Positions 22,383 to 33,944 of a DNA stretch of 64,000 bases are shown piece after piece. Source of the DNA: Siphonodentalium dalli (taxonomy: Eukaryota; Mollusca; Scaphopoda; Gadilida; Siphonodentaliidae); the NCBI GenBank assembly GCA_032622095.1, contig CP136066.1, positions 91,905,319-91,969,318 on the forward strand, in the 5' to 3' direction. The notes beneath the pieces were generated by a model, which saw only the letters and a list, made by a program, of their open reading frames with translations, had not been told where the DNA came from and searched no databases. How positions within the stretch are numbered: position 1 is the stretch's first letter; each line of letters starts with the position of its first letter. The position numbers were made by a program, and so were the translations under genes.

Positions 22383-23258
22383 TTGGTATGAATATTGAAA
22401 GATAAACATATTTCATGTATTATTGTATGATGTTCATCATTGGGTAGATGTGATCTTATGAAACGCTGAGTAATTGAAGATAAGATGCTAATTATTAAAA
22501 AACAATTATTCAACTTTGAGATCACATTTTATTTCGAGATTACTGTTTCTGCCACATGTACTTGTAATGAGCTCCACTGCTCAACCCCTCCAAACACACA
22601 CTGCATGCTCTTATGCGTCGTCCCTATATAGTGCCTACTCTATATATGTCATGGTAGTATACATGTGTCCCATGTATACTACAATGACGCAAAGCAGTAA
22701 CATATATACTAGTAGGTCTGGCCCATGAGGTATGTGTGGGGTGGGGGTAAATAGGACGTATAGGCACGGTATATAAGGGTAGTGTGGGTTGAGGGTCTGG
22801 CGGAGCAGCGAGTGCATTACACGCCCCAGTGTTTCTGCAATTTGCAAAAAATACATGTATTTTATGAGTGTGTTCTTCGATTACTAGTTATTGGTTTAAT
22901 GGAACAGAATGCAGATGGAAAATTATATAATTAATACATTTAGGACACTATAGTCGGAGCTCCAGTCAAAATATGAGAGAATACGATGCTGCGCATACAC
23001 ATCTATGTCGCATATACATGTACGTGTAACACATGGTTATGGATCCTGAATCATATTTGACAAGTTTAGTTAATGAGTGTTTTGTGATTTTCTTAATTTT
23101 TTTGGTGCTTTTCATTCAACTTGCCTGATCGACATTTCACCCGGATGGTTAATTAAAACATTTCAAACAATGTTTCATCAAACTTTGGGGTGTGTGTCCC
23201 CAATTGCCATTGGCAAAAAACTTGTTGGATGGTTGGGTGTCCGAGACCGGAAACGAAA
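22383..23258. other. Unannotated stretch
   Basis: AT-rich sequence with a short inverted pair around ATACATGTGTCCCATGTATA at about 22660-22680. No gene is supported. Confidence 0.4.
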
Positions 23259-23336
23259 ATAACTTGGGTTCCCGTGGTAGTGGGTCCAAAAAAATAAAGT
23301 ACAAACAAATTCAACGTTTTATCCTGAAGTTTTTCC
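23259..23336 (+). repeat. Dispersed repeat, copy 1 (partner at 50714-50794)
   Basis: ATAACTTGGGTTCCCGTGGT, GGGTCCAAAAAAATAAA and TTTTATCCTGAAGTTTTTCC align in order with 50714-50794. This is a fragment of an unidentified dispersed repeat. Confidence 0.6.
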
Positions 23337-25819
23337 TGTGTCCGCTCCCGATTTATCTGGCAACAAAATCTATAGAAGACGCATTCATGTGGCCGACAAC
23401 AATGTCTGACAATCGAACCATTTTTCTACTCGAGGACATGCGAATAAATCGTCACGAAGAAAGGAAAACATTCGCGAATGTGCTCTCTTCTCGGCGTCAT
23501 CATAATGATCCACGATCGTTTCCTGAGGTGTCTCTCCAGTTCCAACAACATTTAGTGTACTTATTATAACGGCTCCGGTGGTATCACGCTTCCGCTGACA
23601 CTAGGTCACGTGTTACATTAGGCATGATTGTTCGTCCATTTTAGTTATTGCTGCTTCTCTCAGTGTTCGATCCGCTCTCAGGTCGACACACTTAACCAAT
23701 CCTTCCCTGGTTCTTAAATTTTCCATATTGTACACTCTAGCATTTGTTAAAACTTTAAGGTGGGGGGGGGGTGCCCGGGTGCCCATTGACACTTGAGTCC
23801 ACGATGAGAGGAATCGTGTCTTGCCCGACAGAAGCTGACATAAGCTGTAGTGGCAGGTAGAGCTCCATCATACCGCGTAAATTATAATCGTCATAAGAAC
23901 AAACAAGAAAACCATAGTCAGAAATGGTAACGCCATCAACATCATATTATTAGGTATATATAAACTATATTGCCGCTTTAATATAGTGATTGTGAAAAAT
24001 GTCTATATAGGTAATGGCTATGTATATATAGTTGATTATGTGTAAATTTTGTGTATATTTGTATAATATGTGCTTGGTGAGACAGCATATGAAAACATTT
24101 TTAAAATCGGACGTGCCAAACTAAAGTTATGATAATTATGAAATATATATACACATACGTCACGTATGATGTGTTGACAAAGGGCGCATACGTTCCAATT
24201 GGTTGAAAGTTTCATCGCCAAACATGCAACAGCCATTGCATTGATACACCAATATATTATTGGTTATAATCAAACACCCATTGCCAAAACAAAAAATGAC
24301 AAACGCATTGACGATTGACATGTTATTATGTTGACGTGTTGCCAGACCGCGGCAAATACACTACACTGTTATTTTCTCGGTTCTCTTATACGACATTGGA
24401 ATTGTTTTCGGCTGGCATGTATCTTATTTGTTCTAATTTCTATCGAAATAGAGGTCTGCATTTGACTGACAGAAGCCAGTATACGGCGGCTGAATGATTT
24501 AAAACAATCTCGAGTCATTATGAAATAATTTCCGATAAGGTTTCATTCACCACCGAGTATGGAGACTAATTAATCATAATGCCTTCAAGGTTTCATAAAA
24601 GCACCACCTCTTAATTCCGTTAAAACAACTAATTCTTCAGATCATTAAAACACCTGCGGTTAATCACTGAACGTTTCTCATTCACCACACCAGAAAACCT
24701 CTAAATGCGGACCCAAAATCTACTAAACGGATTAAATACACTCCGGATACTTCGCAATAATACCTTTAGTCTACATTCCAACAAAGACATATGTTCACAG
24801 TTTTGAGTTGTCGGGGTTATTTCGGACACGACCAAGGGGTAATAAAAACAAATATCACAACATCGCTATGTTGACTTTAAGAATAATAAAACAATATACC
24901 TTCTTTAGACATAATTACAAGTCTGGACACATTTCATTTATAGTGAGATAGAATATACATGTATAGTCTATATTAGTGGTCGTGGCGGAAGATGCTTACC
25001 GTGGGCTAAGGTCCGAAATCGCCCCAAAGGAATTTTAAGGGCCCACAAAAGGGTGTTTCCAATGTGAAAAATCAAAAAGGTTGAGTTTTATTTTTTTGTG
25101 CCATATTAGACCACATAATTGAACATGCATGTTTATCGGTCATAATTTGGTTTCAATATGTCATTCAATTAATGCAATTATCAGGGCGCCAAGTATTTTA
25201 CGTACATTAAGAAAAAAACAAGAAAAAACGTTCAATTGCGTTATAGACCCTTCCTGGTAATATCTGGAACGTATTCGAGCTCAAACAACATTTAAGAATG
25301 AAGGTCAGTGTTGACTGACAGTAAAACACAAGTGGATTTATAAAAGCATGTGTCAGAAGAAGGCGTTAAGTGTTTAAGTACCCTTAGATATTCATACTGT
25401 CCGAAGTAACCTCGCTGTCCAAAGTCATCCCATTTTACGGTACAGAAAAGTTACCTGAACATTATATTATGCATTGTATTCCCGTAATAACTCTCAAAGA
25501 GTCGTCCAGCCATTGTTTACACTAAAATATCGAAAGCAATTACGCTGTCATAAAATTCACATACTGCAACAATGAGACATCCGCGGAGATACATCGGCGA
25601 ATACATACATCCTGCAAAAGTCTAACCCGTACGGAAATTGCTAATACCTTTTTAATCACAACAAGGGTTGCTGCAGCCAACTCGAATTTTAAGTCTTGAA
25701 GCTTTAATTTAATTTGATTTAATTTAATTTAATGCTCAATACTCAGGTACCGGTAGTATTTATTTTTTTGACAAGGAACTACACGTTCAGCGGTGTTGGC
25801 ATAGTAGAACATTAAAAAT
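23337..25819. other. Unannotated stretch
   Basis: The region includes a TTTAATT microsatellite near 25705-25735 and a G-run near 23763. Open frames here (for example 23192-23569) have no recognisable motif or splice support. Confidence 0.4.
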
Positions 25820-26474
25820 CATTAAAAGTTGTAGTTCGAGCCCGAGCCTGGTACAAGGTGTAGTTGCAAATTTCAATTTCGTTTATTTATCGTTATTATA
25901 AGGCCAATAATGTTGATTTTTGGTATAAGCTAGGCCAATTACAAATTAAAGAAAAAAAGTCTAACATTTTAAGAGTCTATAGTCCACTAAAGGTTGCAAT
26001 CGGAGACAGCCGCTGGTTCGTTAATTATCCCATATACTGTATACGACCAGCTGTGACATCGCTAACAGATCACATTTCTCTGCATGATATGATCTCACTA
26101 TGATATCACTAGTAAAATCAAGTAACTGTATGCCTATATAGTGTATAAACAGTACTTTGAGTATAATTCACTAAATGTATCCGCCAACATAATACTAACA
26201 ATAACAATCAGCACCTAATTAACGAACCGGTGGCTGACTCGGCTGTCTCCGACTACAACTTTCAGTGGGCTGCGGAACGAAAAATGTCGATAAAAGTTGA
26301 AAAATAAGACTTACAAATTATCTTTTTCATTTCTTTTATTTGTAATTGGAATAGCTTATCACAAACCAAAAATCAGCATCATTGACATAATGTAAACGAC
26401 AATAAACGAAATTGAAATTCCCAACTACACATTTTACCGGACTCGGTTTTGGGGTCGCACTACAACTTTTAATG
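25820..26474. mobile_element. 655-bp MITE-like element with ~210-240 bp inverted arms
   Basis: The left arm starts CATTAAAAGTTGTAG and the complement of the right arm starts identically. The arms stay similar through AATTTCAATTTCGTTTAT, TGATTTTTGGT and CAATTACAAAT, then further inward through GTTG-AATCGGAGACAGCCG and GGTTCGTTAATTA. Left arm is about 25820-26030, right arm about 26230-26474. No target duplication is clear. No coding frame of interest is present. Confidence 0.75.
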
Positions 26475-27122
26475 TGTCCCAAAAATCCCCATTTCTATAA
26501 ATAAAACATCCATGCCCCCACTGGATACCAAGAAGCACGGATTGGGAGAACACCATTAGATGGCGTAATTAACCAGTTCTGGATAAACCCGACTCGAATA
26601 GCTACTCAGTACTAGGTCTGGAGAAAATCATGCTGTGTTCTATTACCAAATAGCTCTGTGTCGCTATAAATAACTTCTCATGCCACCCATGCATTATGAC
26701 GTCCCATCACATTACCAATGCCGGATATCGACTGTATACTTATTATAGGATGCTTCAAACTGGCGTTATTTTTAGTTATGTGACAAATCTGCGACTGTAG
26801 ACATTCCAACACTCGCCTGAATGGCTACATCGCTTTGCCGATACTATGTTTTGATTGGTTGAGACTGACGTAAAGCTTGTTTATTGTAATAGGGATCCCC
26901 CGAACACTCCGACTCAATACAGCGTCTGTGTTTTAACCAGAGCTGACAATTAACGAGTGTATTTCCAAATTCTCTTTGAAAAACATTACTCTCATGAATT
27001 CATTTATGTTCAGCTAAGAGGAAGATTTGCCAAATTCTGATTGGGGGATCGCCTAAACCGAACCAGAACATCTCATGAGAAATTGATAGAAACGTTCACA
27101 ATAAACTATAAGAAAGACATTA
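26475..27122. other. Unannotated stretch
   Basis: No supported feature was found. Confidence 0.4.
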
Positions 27123-27516
27123 GCACCCCCGTGTACATGGTATCGCCAAAACCGAGGGTATCGCCAAAACCGAGAAAATGGGAAAGTCATTTTCACGTAT
27201 ATGATATGGGGATATGTTTGTTTCTCATCGTAAAATAGACAACGAACAACGCATGTGTATGTCCACATGAAGCATGAGTCTTTATCCACCCGCTGTCAAT
27301 CAGTTTTCCCAGATCAAACCATTTAATATTTTTTGGCGGTTTTTTGCTTTTGCTCACTCAAATTTTCGAGAACATCCACCCACCAGTATAGTTCCTGGAC
27401 ATCCACGCTGCCAAAACAAATGCCGGTATATAGTTGAATCTGTCAATGAAGCATAGGATTGAACAGAATTTAAAAAATCAGTGTCGTCTTCAATATCCGA
27501 GCGATATGGATGGACC
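27123..27516 (+). repeat. Long-range inverted duplication R1, copy 1
   Basis: This 390-bp block is nearly identical to the reverse complement of 47328-47733. Landmarks are GTATCGCCAAAACCGAG twice in tandem (27140-27175), CATATGATATGGGGATATG-like sequence, AACATCCACCCACCAGTATA and TCCGAGCGATATGGATG. The right-hand copy has a small indel in the CAAAAAC region. One end abuts the inverted arm at 27513; in the other copy the same end abuts a LINE 3' tail. Confidence 0.9.
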
Positions 27517-27811
27517 ACTGTCGGCCCAGAATGGTGTTAACGCCACAGATGAAGATGCGTATCACTTAATGAGTTTTGATGAGTTTACGAGTGTTTTTGT
27601 GTGTATCTGAGACTGATCAATTGGACGGCGAATGTCATTTGAAATATGAATCCATAACATATTCGGAATATTGTGTACATATCTATTATGAATGTATTTC
27701 AATTGAAATTAATTGAACATCCATCTCAGCATTCATATTTGCGATCTCAAAAAGGTGAATGAACGATAACGCGATGCCTTGATCACACGCACGTGAATGC
27801 TGTATTTTAAC
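27513..27811 (+). repeat. Element J, left inverted arm (about 300 bp)
   Basis: Matches the reverse complement of 29956-30272 at high identity: GGACCACTGTCGGCCCAGAA, TGATCAATTGGACGGCGAAT, TCAATTGAAATTAATTGAAC and TGCCTTGATCACAC. A 33-bp segment is present only in the right arm and a ~14-bp segment only in the left. The left arm carries a short frame beginning MDGPLSAQNGVNATDEDAYH that stops after about 34 codons. Confidence 0.9.
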
Positions 27812-27842
27812 GTGCACGTGAATGCTGTATTTTAACGTGCCG
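27790..27842 (+). repeat. 25-bp direct repeat
   Basis: CACGTGAATGCTGTATTTTA plus ACGTG occurs twice in direct succession at the inner end of the left arm. Confidence 0.8.
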
Positions 27843-29955
27843 ATTTAGGTTATTTTTCGTAGAAAAATATTTCCCGCACAAGTCGCATCTGACTTTTGCT
27901 AACGATTCCTCTATGTGCACAATTTCCAATGACACGTCTGATTCAGACATGGTGTTTCATAGTACTAAATTCGGGGAGCAATTGTTGTCAAACTGCACGA
28001 ATAGCTCACTAGACGAGATGCCACAAAATGTCCGCGCAACATATAAGGGATCGGTGGAATTGACTGATTAAGGGATTAATTATAATATAATTAAGCCTTC
28101 CGCGGCCGGTGATTACATGCGGACTGGCTGTTTTTGCTTTGTTCACAGAGATAATTGTGATTATGGCTCAACTCGTGCAAAACGATCACGAGACCCGATG
28201 ATGAGTATAGCGTGTCATGCATCGTAAATTTATTTGTCTTCAGGGACATTATTTGTTTTGTTGGGGGGGGGGGGGGTGGGGTGTCAACCTCGGTCAAACC
28301 ATTCAACAGAGAAAAATTTCAGGCGAGCAATTTTCACTGATAATTCGTATACAAAACATCGCATGAAAAGCAATTTCCATTGTTAATTCTTATACAAAAC
28401 ATCGCAAGAAAAGATAAATAGTTATGCGTGCTCTCTATATGCGAACATACTAATTCTGTTCTGTTCTCTTAGTCGGATAATTCATCCACTTGTTTATAGG
28501 GATGTGGCAGTGGTGTGTTGGTGTAACATAACACATCACACAGACGCTGGTCAACACTTTCAACAGTTGGAAATGTCTTGCCCGACACAACCTAAGTTAG
28601 AAATTTCATTCTAAAAATATGTTCACTTTTTTTAGTATTTAGTGTGTAAATTGTTTTCAGACAAAAGACTACATATTTACATAATTAGAATAATTTCGGC
28701 AAAATTTGTGAACTGAAATGATCACCAGATGAAAAAATCTAAATTTGAACCTAACACGAGGTGCATACAGAAGTTCCTGAAAGGGGGTGTATTAAGAAAC
28801 TATAGGTGATCACCCCAACAGGGACCGTCAAGCCATGTCCCTGCTAACTCATGATTTACACTTACTTAATGTTTCCATTCGTTGCCCACTCCCGGGCCTA
28901 TAATGTCGAATAAAACATAATAGCCTATACTCTTAATATGACATTAGCACATAAATACACAAACAAACATACACATGTTCAGCCTTGTACATGCACCCGC
29001 ACCCTAAGGATGATCCATGTGCCGGCCTGTCCAAACGATATTTGGAATATTTTCAAACAGAAACGGTCAAAATGTGAAGTATATCATCTGCATCTTTGAC
29101 ATCCCAGCTCCAGTCTGGCGACATCTCACGCATGATTGATCTGCAGCTTTAATACCCGAAATTATGGTGGGTACCCACACTCGGACGCAGATAGCATATT
29201 TTTGAACCGCTCTGCAGGTTAGACAATTTAAACATATATTGTTCTATTGATACACGCATTATCTACCAACTATGACTGATAATTATGTTTCAAACGAACT
29301 ACCTATAACGTCAAAAAATGTCTACTATTTATGATAAAATTGGAAATTAGTAGGAATTTCTATTAAATTTATCAGGGTGAGAGCAAGCTATGTTCGCTAT
29401 TCCATTGAGGAAACATTCCGTTTTGCGAAATTATATTTTGAATACTAGTAGTGGATATCGCCATTTAACTGGGAGATATATAGCTTCATCTGAGGAAGAT
29501 ACGTTCATTTATCAAAACCGCATATCTGGTTTGATTTTGTTTAATCATGGTGTTATAGCTTCTTAAGCTGACTAGATGTGCTACATAGACACAATAAATA
29601 GGCCCATTGACATCCAGATGAGAAGGCACACACGTGTCACACATATAGCACATCATATGTGTACGAATGTTTAGGGTTAACATAGAATCATTACACTATT
29701 ATCCGATGACTCTTTAAAAAGCCATAATTGCATAATTTGTAGCTATACGATATATGTATATTAGATAAGATTATTCGGTTTCATTGTCGCGTAACGGTCT
29801 ACTCGAGTGGGAACGAGTCATAAAGTCTAAAATAAACATGATTATAACAAATCGTTGATACGTCGTATCGAGTCGTCCTGCATGTGTGGTCTATATACAA
29901 ACTCCAAGCATGTTAATACTAAACGAATATCCGGTTAGCTGCATGCATACGAACG
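27843..29955. other. Interior of element J
   Basis: About 2.1 kb between the inverted arms. It contains a G-run with GGTGGGGTG at 28262-28285 and a 56-bp tandem pair (28325-28420) with TTCGTATACAAAACATCGCA. I find no transposase or other protein motif. Confidence 0.5.
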
Positions 29956-30272
29956 ACAGCATTCACGTGTGTGTGATCAAGGCATCGCTTTATCATTCAT
30001 TCACCTTTTTGAGATCGCAAATCTGAATGCTGAGAGGGTTGTTCAATTAATTTCAATTGAAATACATTCATAATAGATATGTACACAATATGGATTCATA
30101 ATTCAAATGACATTCGCCGTCCAATTGATCAGTCTCAGCTACCACGAAAACACTCGAAAACTCATCAAAACTAATTAAGTGATACGCATATTTACTACAC
30201 AGATTTTCTGTGTTTGGTGACATCTTCATATGTGGCGTTAACACCATTCTGGGCCGACAGTGGTCCATCCAT
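29956..30272 (-). repeat. Element J, right inverted arm
   Basis: Partner of 27513-27811. On the minus strand a frame of about 69 codons covers much of the arm, but its reading frame differs from the one open in the left arm because of the indel. A conserved protein is therefore not supported. Confidence 0.85.
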
Positions 30273-30274
30273 AT

Positions 30275-30508
30275 CACGTTTTCAAGATGGCGGCCGAGGC
30301 ATAACTAACTGATTATCGCTCCTTCAATTTCGGCTGTTTACTGGGAAACAGAATTCAATCATGATGTGCTAACCAGTGCAACTTCGCGTCTGTTAATCTG
30401 AGAATCATACGGTGCAGTTTGGTTAACCTGACATTTGTTTTGCAGTGTTGTTTCATAATAAGAACGTAGAATCTCCAATATAAACAATCTCCGATAAAAA
30501 AATTCAAA
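30275..30508 (+). promoter_or_regulatory. Probable 5' UTR and internal promoter region of the ORF1-bearing LINE
   Basis: Sequence starting near CAAGATGGCGGCCGAGGCAT directly after the inverted arm and ending at the ATG at 30509. GC-richer starts of this kind are usual at LINE 5' ends, where an internal promoter resides. No specific promoter element can be read. Confidence 0.35.
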
Positions 30509-32009
30509 ATGGCGGGCGTGTTAGAAGACACTCCAAATAAACTTTTAAACATGGTAAAAGAGAAACCTGCCTCTACCACAGACTTGCCCGTTGATGACAG
30601 AACTATCGCTCTTGATCCACCTTCTGCTAAACATCAGAAAGATCCCGACGTGGTTGTCACTATTACAAACTCTGATGGAAACATCCAGCCTGTATTTTTC
30701 ACCAATGGTACAAAACCTGACACAGTGATGGAGGTTATAAATTCCGTAGCTGATACCAATTATGATATATCTGAATCCCAATCTGATGTAAATACTCTCC
30801 AGCAGTCAAACTTCACATTTGATCTTCAAGTTCCTTCAAGCCAAGTTTCAAGTTTGAATTCTACACCGCAGGACTCACCAATAGGCACCCCTCCAAGCTT
30901 CGCATCCAAATTCCAATCAGTCTCGGAGTCAATGCGATCCTTCAGAGCCAAAGAAAGGAGCAAACGACGCAGAGGAGCACCCACTGATGAAGATTCCTTG
31001 GATGAACACATCAACAAGACTATCAAAAACCAAATAAGCGCATGCATGAAGGAAGAATTTCAGACACTGGGAAATCAGATGAAAATCTTAACTGACATGT
31101 TTGCCACCATGAACCACACAATCGAAGATACTGTAAAAACCAGTATATCCAATACACAAAAGGAAGTAATCTCTGTGAAAAATGGGATGCAGTCGATGGA
31201 AAAAGAAATTAACTCTCTCAAATCTGAAGTGGGTCGATTAAAGGGAGAAAATGAAAAATTGACCGAATTAGCCATGCAAAACATGAATTCAAGTACCGCC
31301 ACTGGGTCACTTGACAAAGACTGGGTTGAAAACCTTATGGAACAGAAACTACAGGAAGCGATGAAGTATACCGACAAGGAAGTAGAGAAAGGTGAACAAT
31401 ACAGTCGAATAAATTGTCTCATCTTTCACAATGTTCCAATACCGAATCACATCTCAAACTCCTACAACATTGATGCTAAAGGTGTAATTTTGGATATCTG
31501 TGAACATTTCCTTAGAGTGAAACTTGATCCCAGAGACATTTCTAATGCTCATCCTTTGGTGCACCCTATACCGTACCTGAAGGTCCATTAATCCCACCAA
31601 GGAAGGCTGACATGCTCTTTAACTCTGAACAGAGTGCTAACAAAACAACTTCACAAGCAACTTCCTCTCAGCAGGCAGAAACAAGCACCCAAGCCAATCA
31701 GATGACCAAAACAACCACTAAGGCTTGCAATATCATTGTCCGTTTCGGAAACTGGTACGCGAGAAAGGCAGTATTCGATAACAAGAAACTGTTGAAGGGT
31801 CAATGAAGGGTCAAAGCAAGATTTTCATCACAGAAAATCTTACCAAAGCCAGAAATGACCTAGTGAAAGAACTTTCCGCCCTAAAGAAGGAGAACCATAT
31901 TTCATCCTACTGGACATTTCGGGGTAATATATTCAACAAGAAAACTGACTCTTCAAGACCCATCAAAGTAACTTCATTCGAGGAAGTACAGGCCCTCAAG
32001 AAAAAGTGA
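30509..32009 (+). pseudogene. LINE ORF1 protein (coiled coil plus RRM-like and C-terminal domains), frameshifted
   Basis: The first open part (30509-31591, 360 codons) has a Ser/Thr/Pro-rich N-terminus, a basic patch (RAKERSKRRRG near residue 150), then a long coiled coil (residues ~160-260, with INSLKSEVGRLKGENEKLTE). An EQYSRINCLIFHNVP segment follows, which is the start of the RRM-like domain of L1/Tx1-type ORF1 proteins. The frame breaks near 31560. It resumes with NIIVRFGNWYARKAVF and, after a further shift near 31800, IFITENLTKARNDLVKEL, the usual C-terminal domain. ORF1 proteins bind LINE RNA and act as nucleic-acid chaperones. No ORF2 follows on this strand, so the copy is truncated or rearranged. 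Confidence 0.8.
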
Positions 32010-32628
32010 ATCACATAAGATGTAGCACTTACCATCTCCCACACAAAGCCTAAAATCCCTACAATCCCCTTATAGGTGTAAATTTTCATTTGTATCCACA
32101 CAACCTTCTTAAACTTAGTAAGAAAGGAAAAATATAGAAAGCTAATTTCACTATGCATGTCTGCACTTTGATGATGGATCTCTGTTTCCAACATTGAAAT
32201 AAACTGTTTAGAAAAAAACAGTCAACTTAGAACAGACACCCAATCTCCAGAGGATACGCATTATCATAGTCGAATTCGCTCTCCAAATATCCTAAATTAC
32301 AATATATTCACTTTATATTTAATATGTAAATTTATATAACTAAATCCCAGGATCCCATGATTAGTCAGGACAAAACAGAAAGTTTAAAAAAGAAAAAACA
32401 AACATACAGTCAATTCAGAACAAATAACTAATCTCCAAAAGCTACTCAGTCAATTCCGCGCTTTATTCTCTGTGCTCGCTTTATATTAAATACATGAGGA
32501 GTTTAACCACAGACTGTGAAATATGAATCACAGTGTGTGAAATATACATGCCCCCATCCTATCAATATATGATTCAGGCTATTAGACCTCCAAAACTATC
32601 ATATTTTATATATACATAGTAATACTAA
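32010..32628 (+). repeat. Post-ORF1 region with a ~192-bp tandem duplication
   Basis: CAGTCAACTTAGAACAGACA then AATCTCCAGAGG near 32220 corresponds to CAGTCAATTCAGAACAAATA then AATCTCCAAAAG near 32410. Both are followed by CTTTATATTWAATA. The sequence may be the LINE spacer or 3' UTR; no ORF2 coding is visible. Confidence 0.5.
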
Positions 32629-32632
32629 TTAA

Positions 32633-32945
32633 AGATGCATAATCCAATTTAACGCCCCTATAATATTATCGTTATCAGATTTCGAGTTTTGAAATCTGTT
32701 ATTTCTCACTCAATTATCTGGCGGCTGTATAAATATCCAATCAATACTAACCGACATAATCTTGATACCATATCTTGCTGAACATGTCGATAAATAAAAC
32801 TTTTCTTTTTTTTTTGTGGAAAATTTTAGACTATAGCTGTCAGCGGTTAGCTTTCACTTTTTTTCATAACTGAAGCAGCACCTCATTAAATGTTGTTTTT
32901 GGCATCTGAAGATATGGGTACGATTCAATTCGGATTGTGCATCCT
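32633..32945 (-). mobile_element. TTAA-type MITE, copy 2 (about 313 bp)
   Basis: TTAA lies at 32629-32632, followed by AGATGCATAATCC. The other end, complemented, reads AGGATGCACAATCCGAATT. Its right 65 bp match the left part of the MITE at 21934 in inverted orientation. The right-hand TTAA has decayed (TTGA). Confidence 0.65.
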
Positions 32946-33300
32946 TGACTAGAAATCCGAGTGTATGATATACAAATGTATCAATTTGCCCTCTCACCAT
33001 GTACAGTACATCCAATTTAACTTCCAAAACTTTTTAATTTCTTTAAAGTCACTTTTCCAAGTTGGCCAGTGTTTAATTAACTTTATGTTTAGCGTCAATC
33101 GTGACATTTCCCTTTGACGGAAATAATAACGAATTTGATTAATTATTGGCACAATGCACAATTCCATTGGCCGATAATATTAATATTATATTATAATCAT
33201 AATTACATTCTACTAAATAAGTAACCGCAGAAAGTTACATAAAGCTACCCTAATAATAATTAAAATGTGCGTCATCATCGCATTAAATTCTGAGAACCCG
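32946..33300. other. Unannotated stretch
   Basis: No supported feature; AT-rich with TAATATTATA microsatellite-like sequence near 33180. Confidence 0.4.
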
Positions 33301-33312
33301 TTGCTGAACATG

Positions 33313-33465
33313 AAGCCATCAGTTTGTGAGCTTGATTGATCAGGGCCGGGCCGGCCCTGATCGATTAAGTTTACGAAATGGTGACAGGAAGCCATCGGTC
33401 TGTGAGCTTGATTGATCATGGCCGGGCCGGCCCGCCCTGACCAGTTAAGTTTACAAATTGATGAC
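33313..33465 (+). repeat. 83-bp tandem duplication carrying a GC-rich palindrome
   Basis: TGTGAGCTTGATTGATCA and TTAAGTTTAC occur at about 33317 and 33400. The first copy contains a 25-bp palindrome with half-site GATCAGGGCCGG on both sides of a single G (about 33336-33362). In the second copy the palindrome is degraded and extended (GGCCGGCCCGCCCTGACC). Confidence 0.8.
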
Positions 33466-33944
33466 TTCCAGAAACTACTATTAAATGCCACAGAGAGTAC
33501 TTGTATGTTATATCCATTAGCTCTCTTTTCTCCATACAGGATATATACAATTCGTCCCCTAAAAATGTGTTAATGTCACATCTACATGTATTTATCTCCC
33601 AGTTAATGTCACATTTATGCACTATGTATTCAGGATATGTTATTTTGCCCCGTCCCCCCAATTGGGGTCATATCCAATATATGATACAAGAGTGAATAAT
33701 TATATTCACTATTTCACATGCCTATACATGTATTATCGAGTGAAAGTGAATTGTGATGGTTAGGCCAAAACAATATTTTAGCCTGTTTTTCGAACATTTG
33801 GTTGGAAAAAGTAGACAAATGGCAGAACTGTTCATGATTTCCACAAGTATTTTGGATACAATTATGTCCTACTCAAATTATAGAAATAAACTAAGGTACT
33901 TATTCCCACAAAACTATCTAAACAATTGGAAAAGGTGAAAACTG

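Noticed and set aside
23192-23569. A 125-codon plus-strand frame
   Set aside because: No motif; its first part overlaps a dispersed repeat also found at 50714. No splice support.
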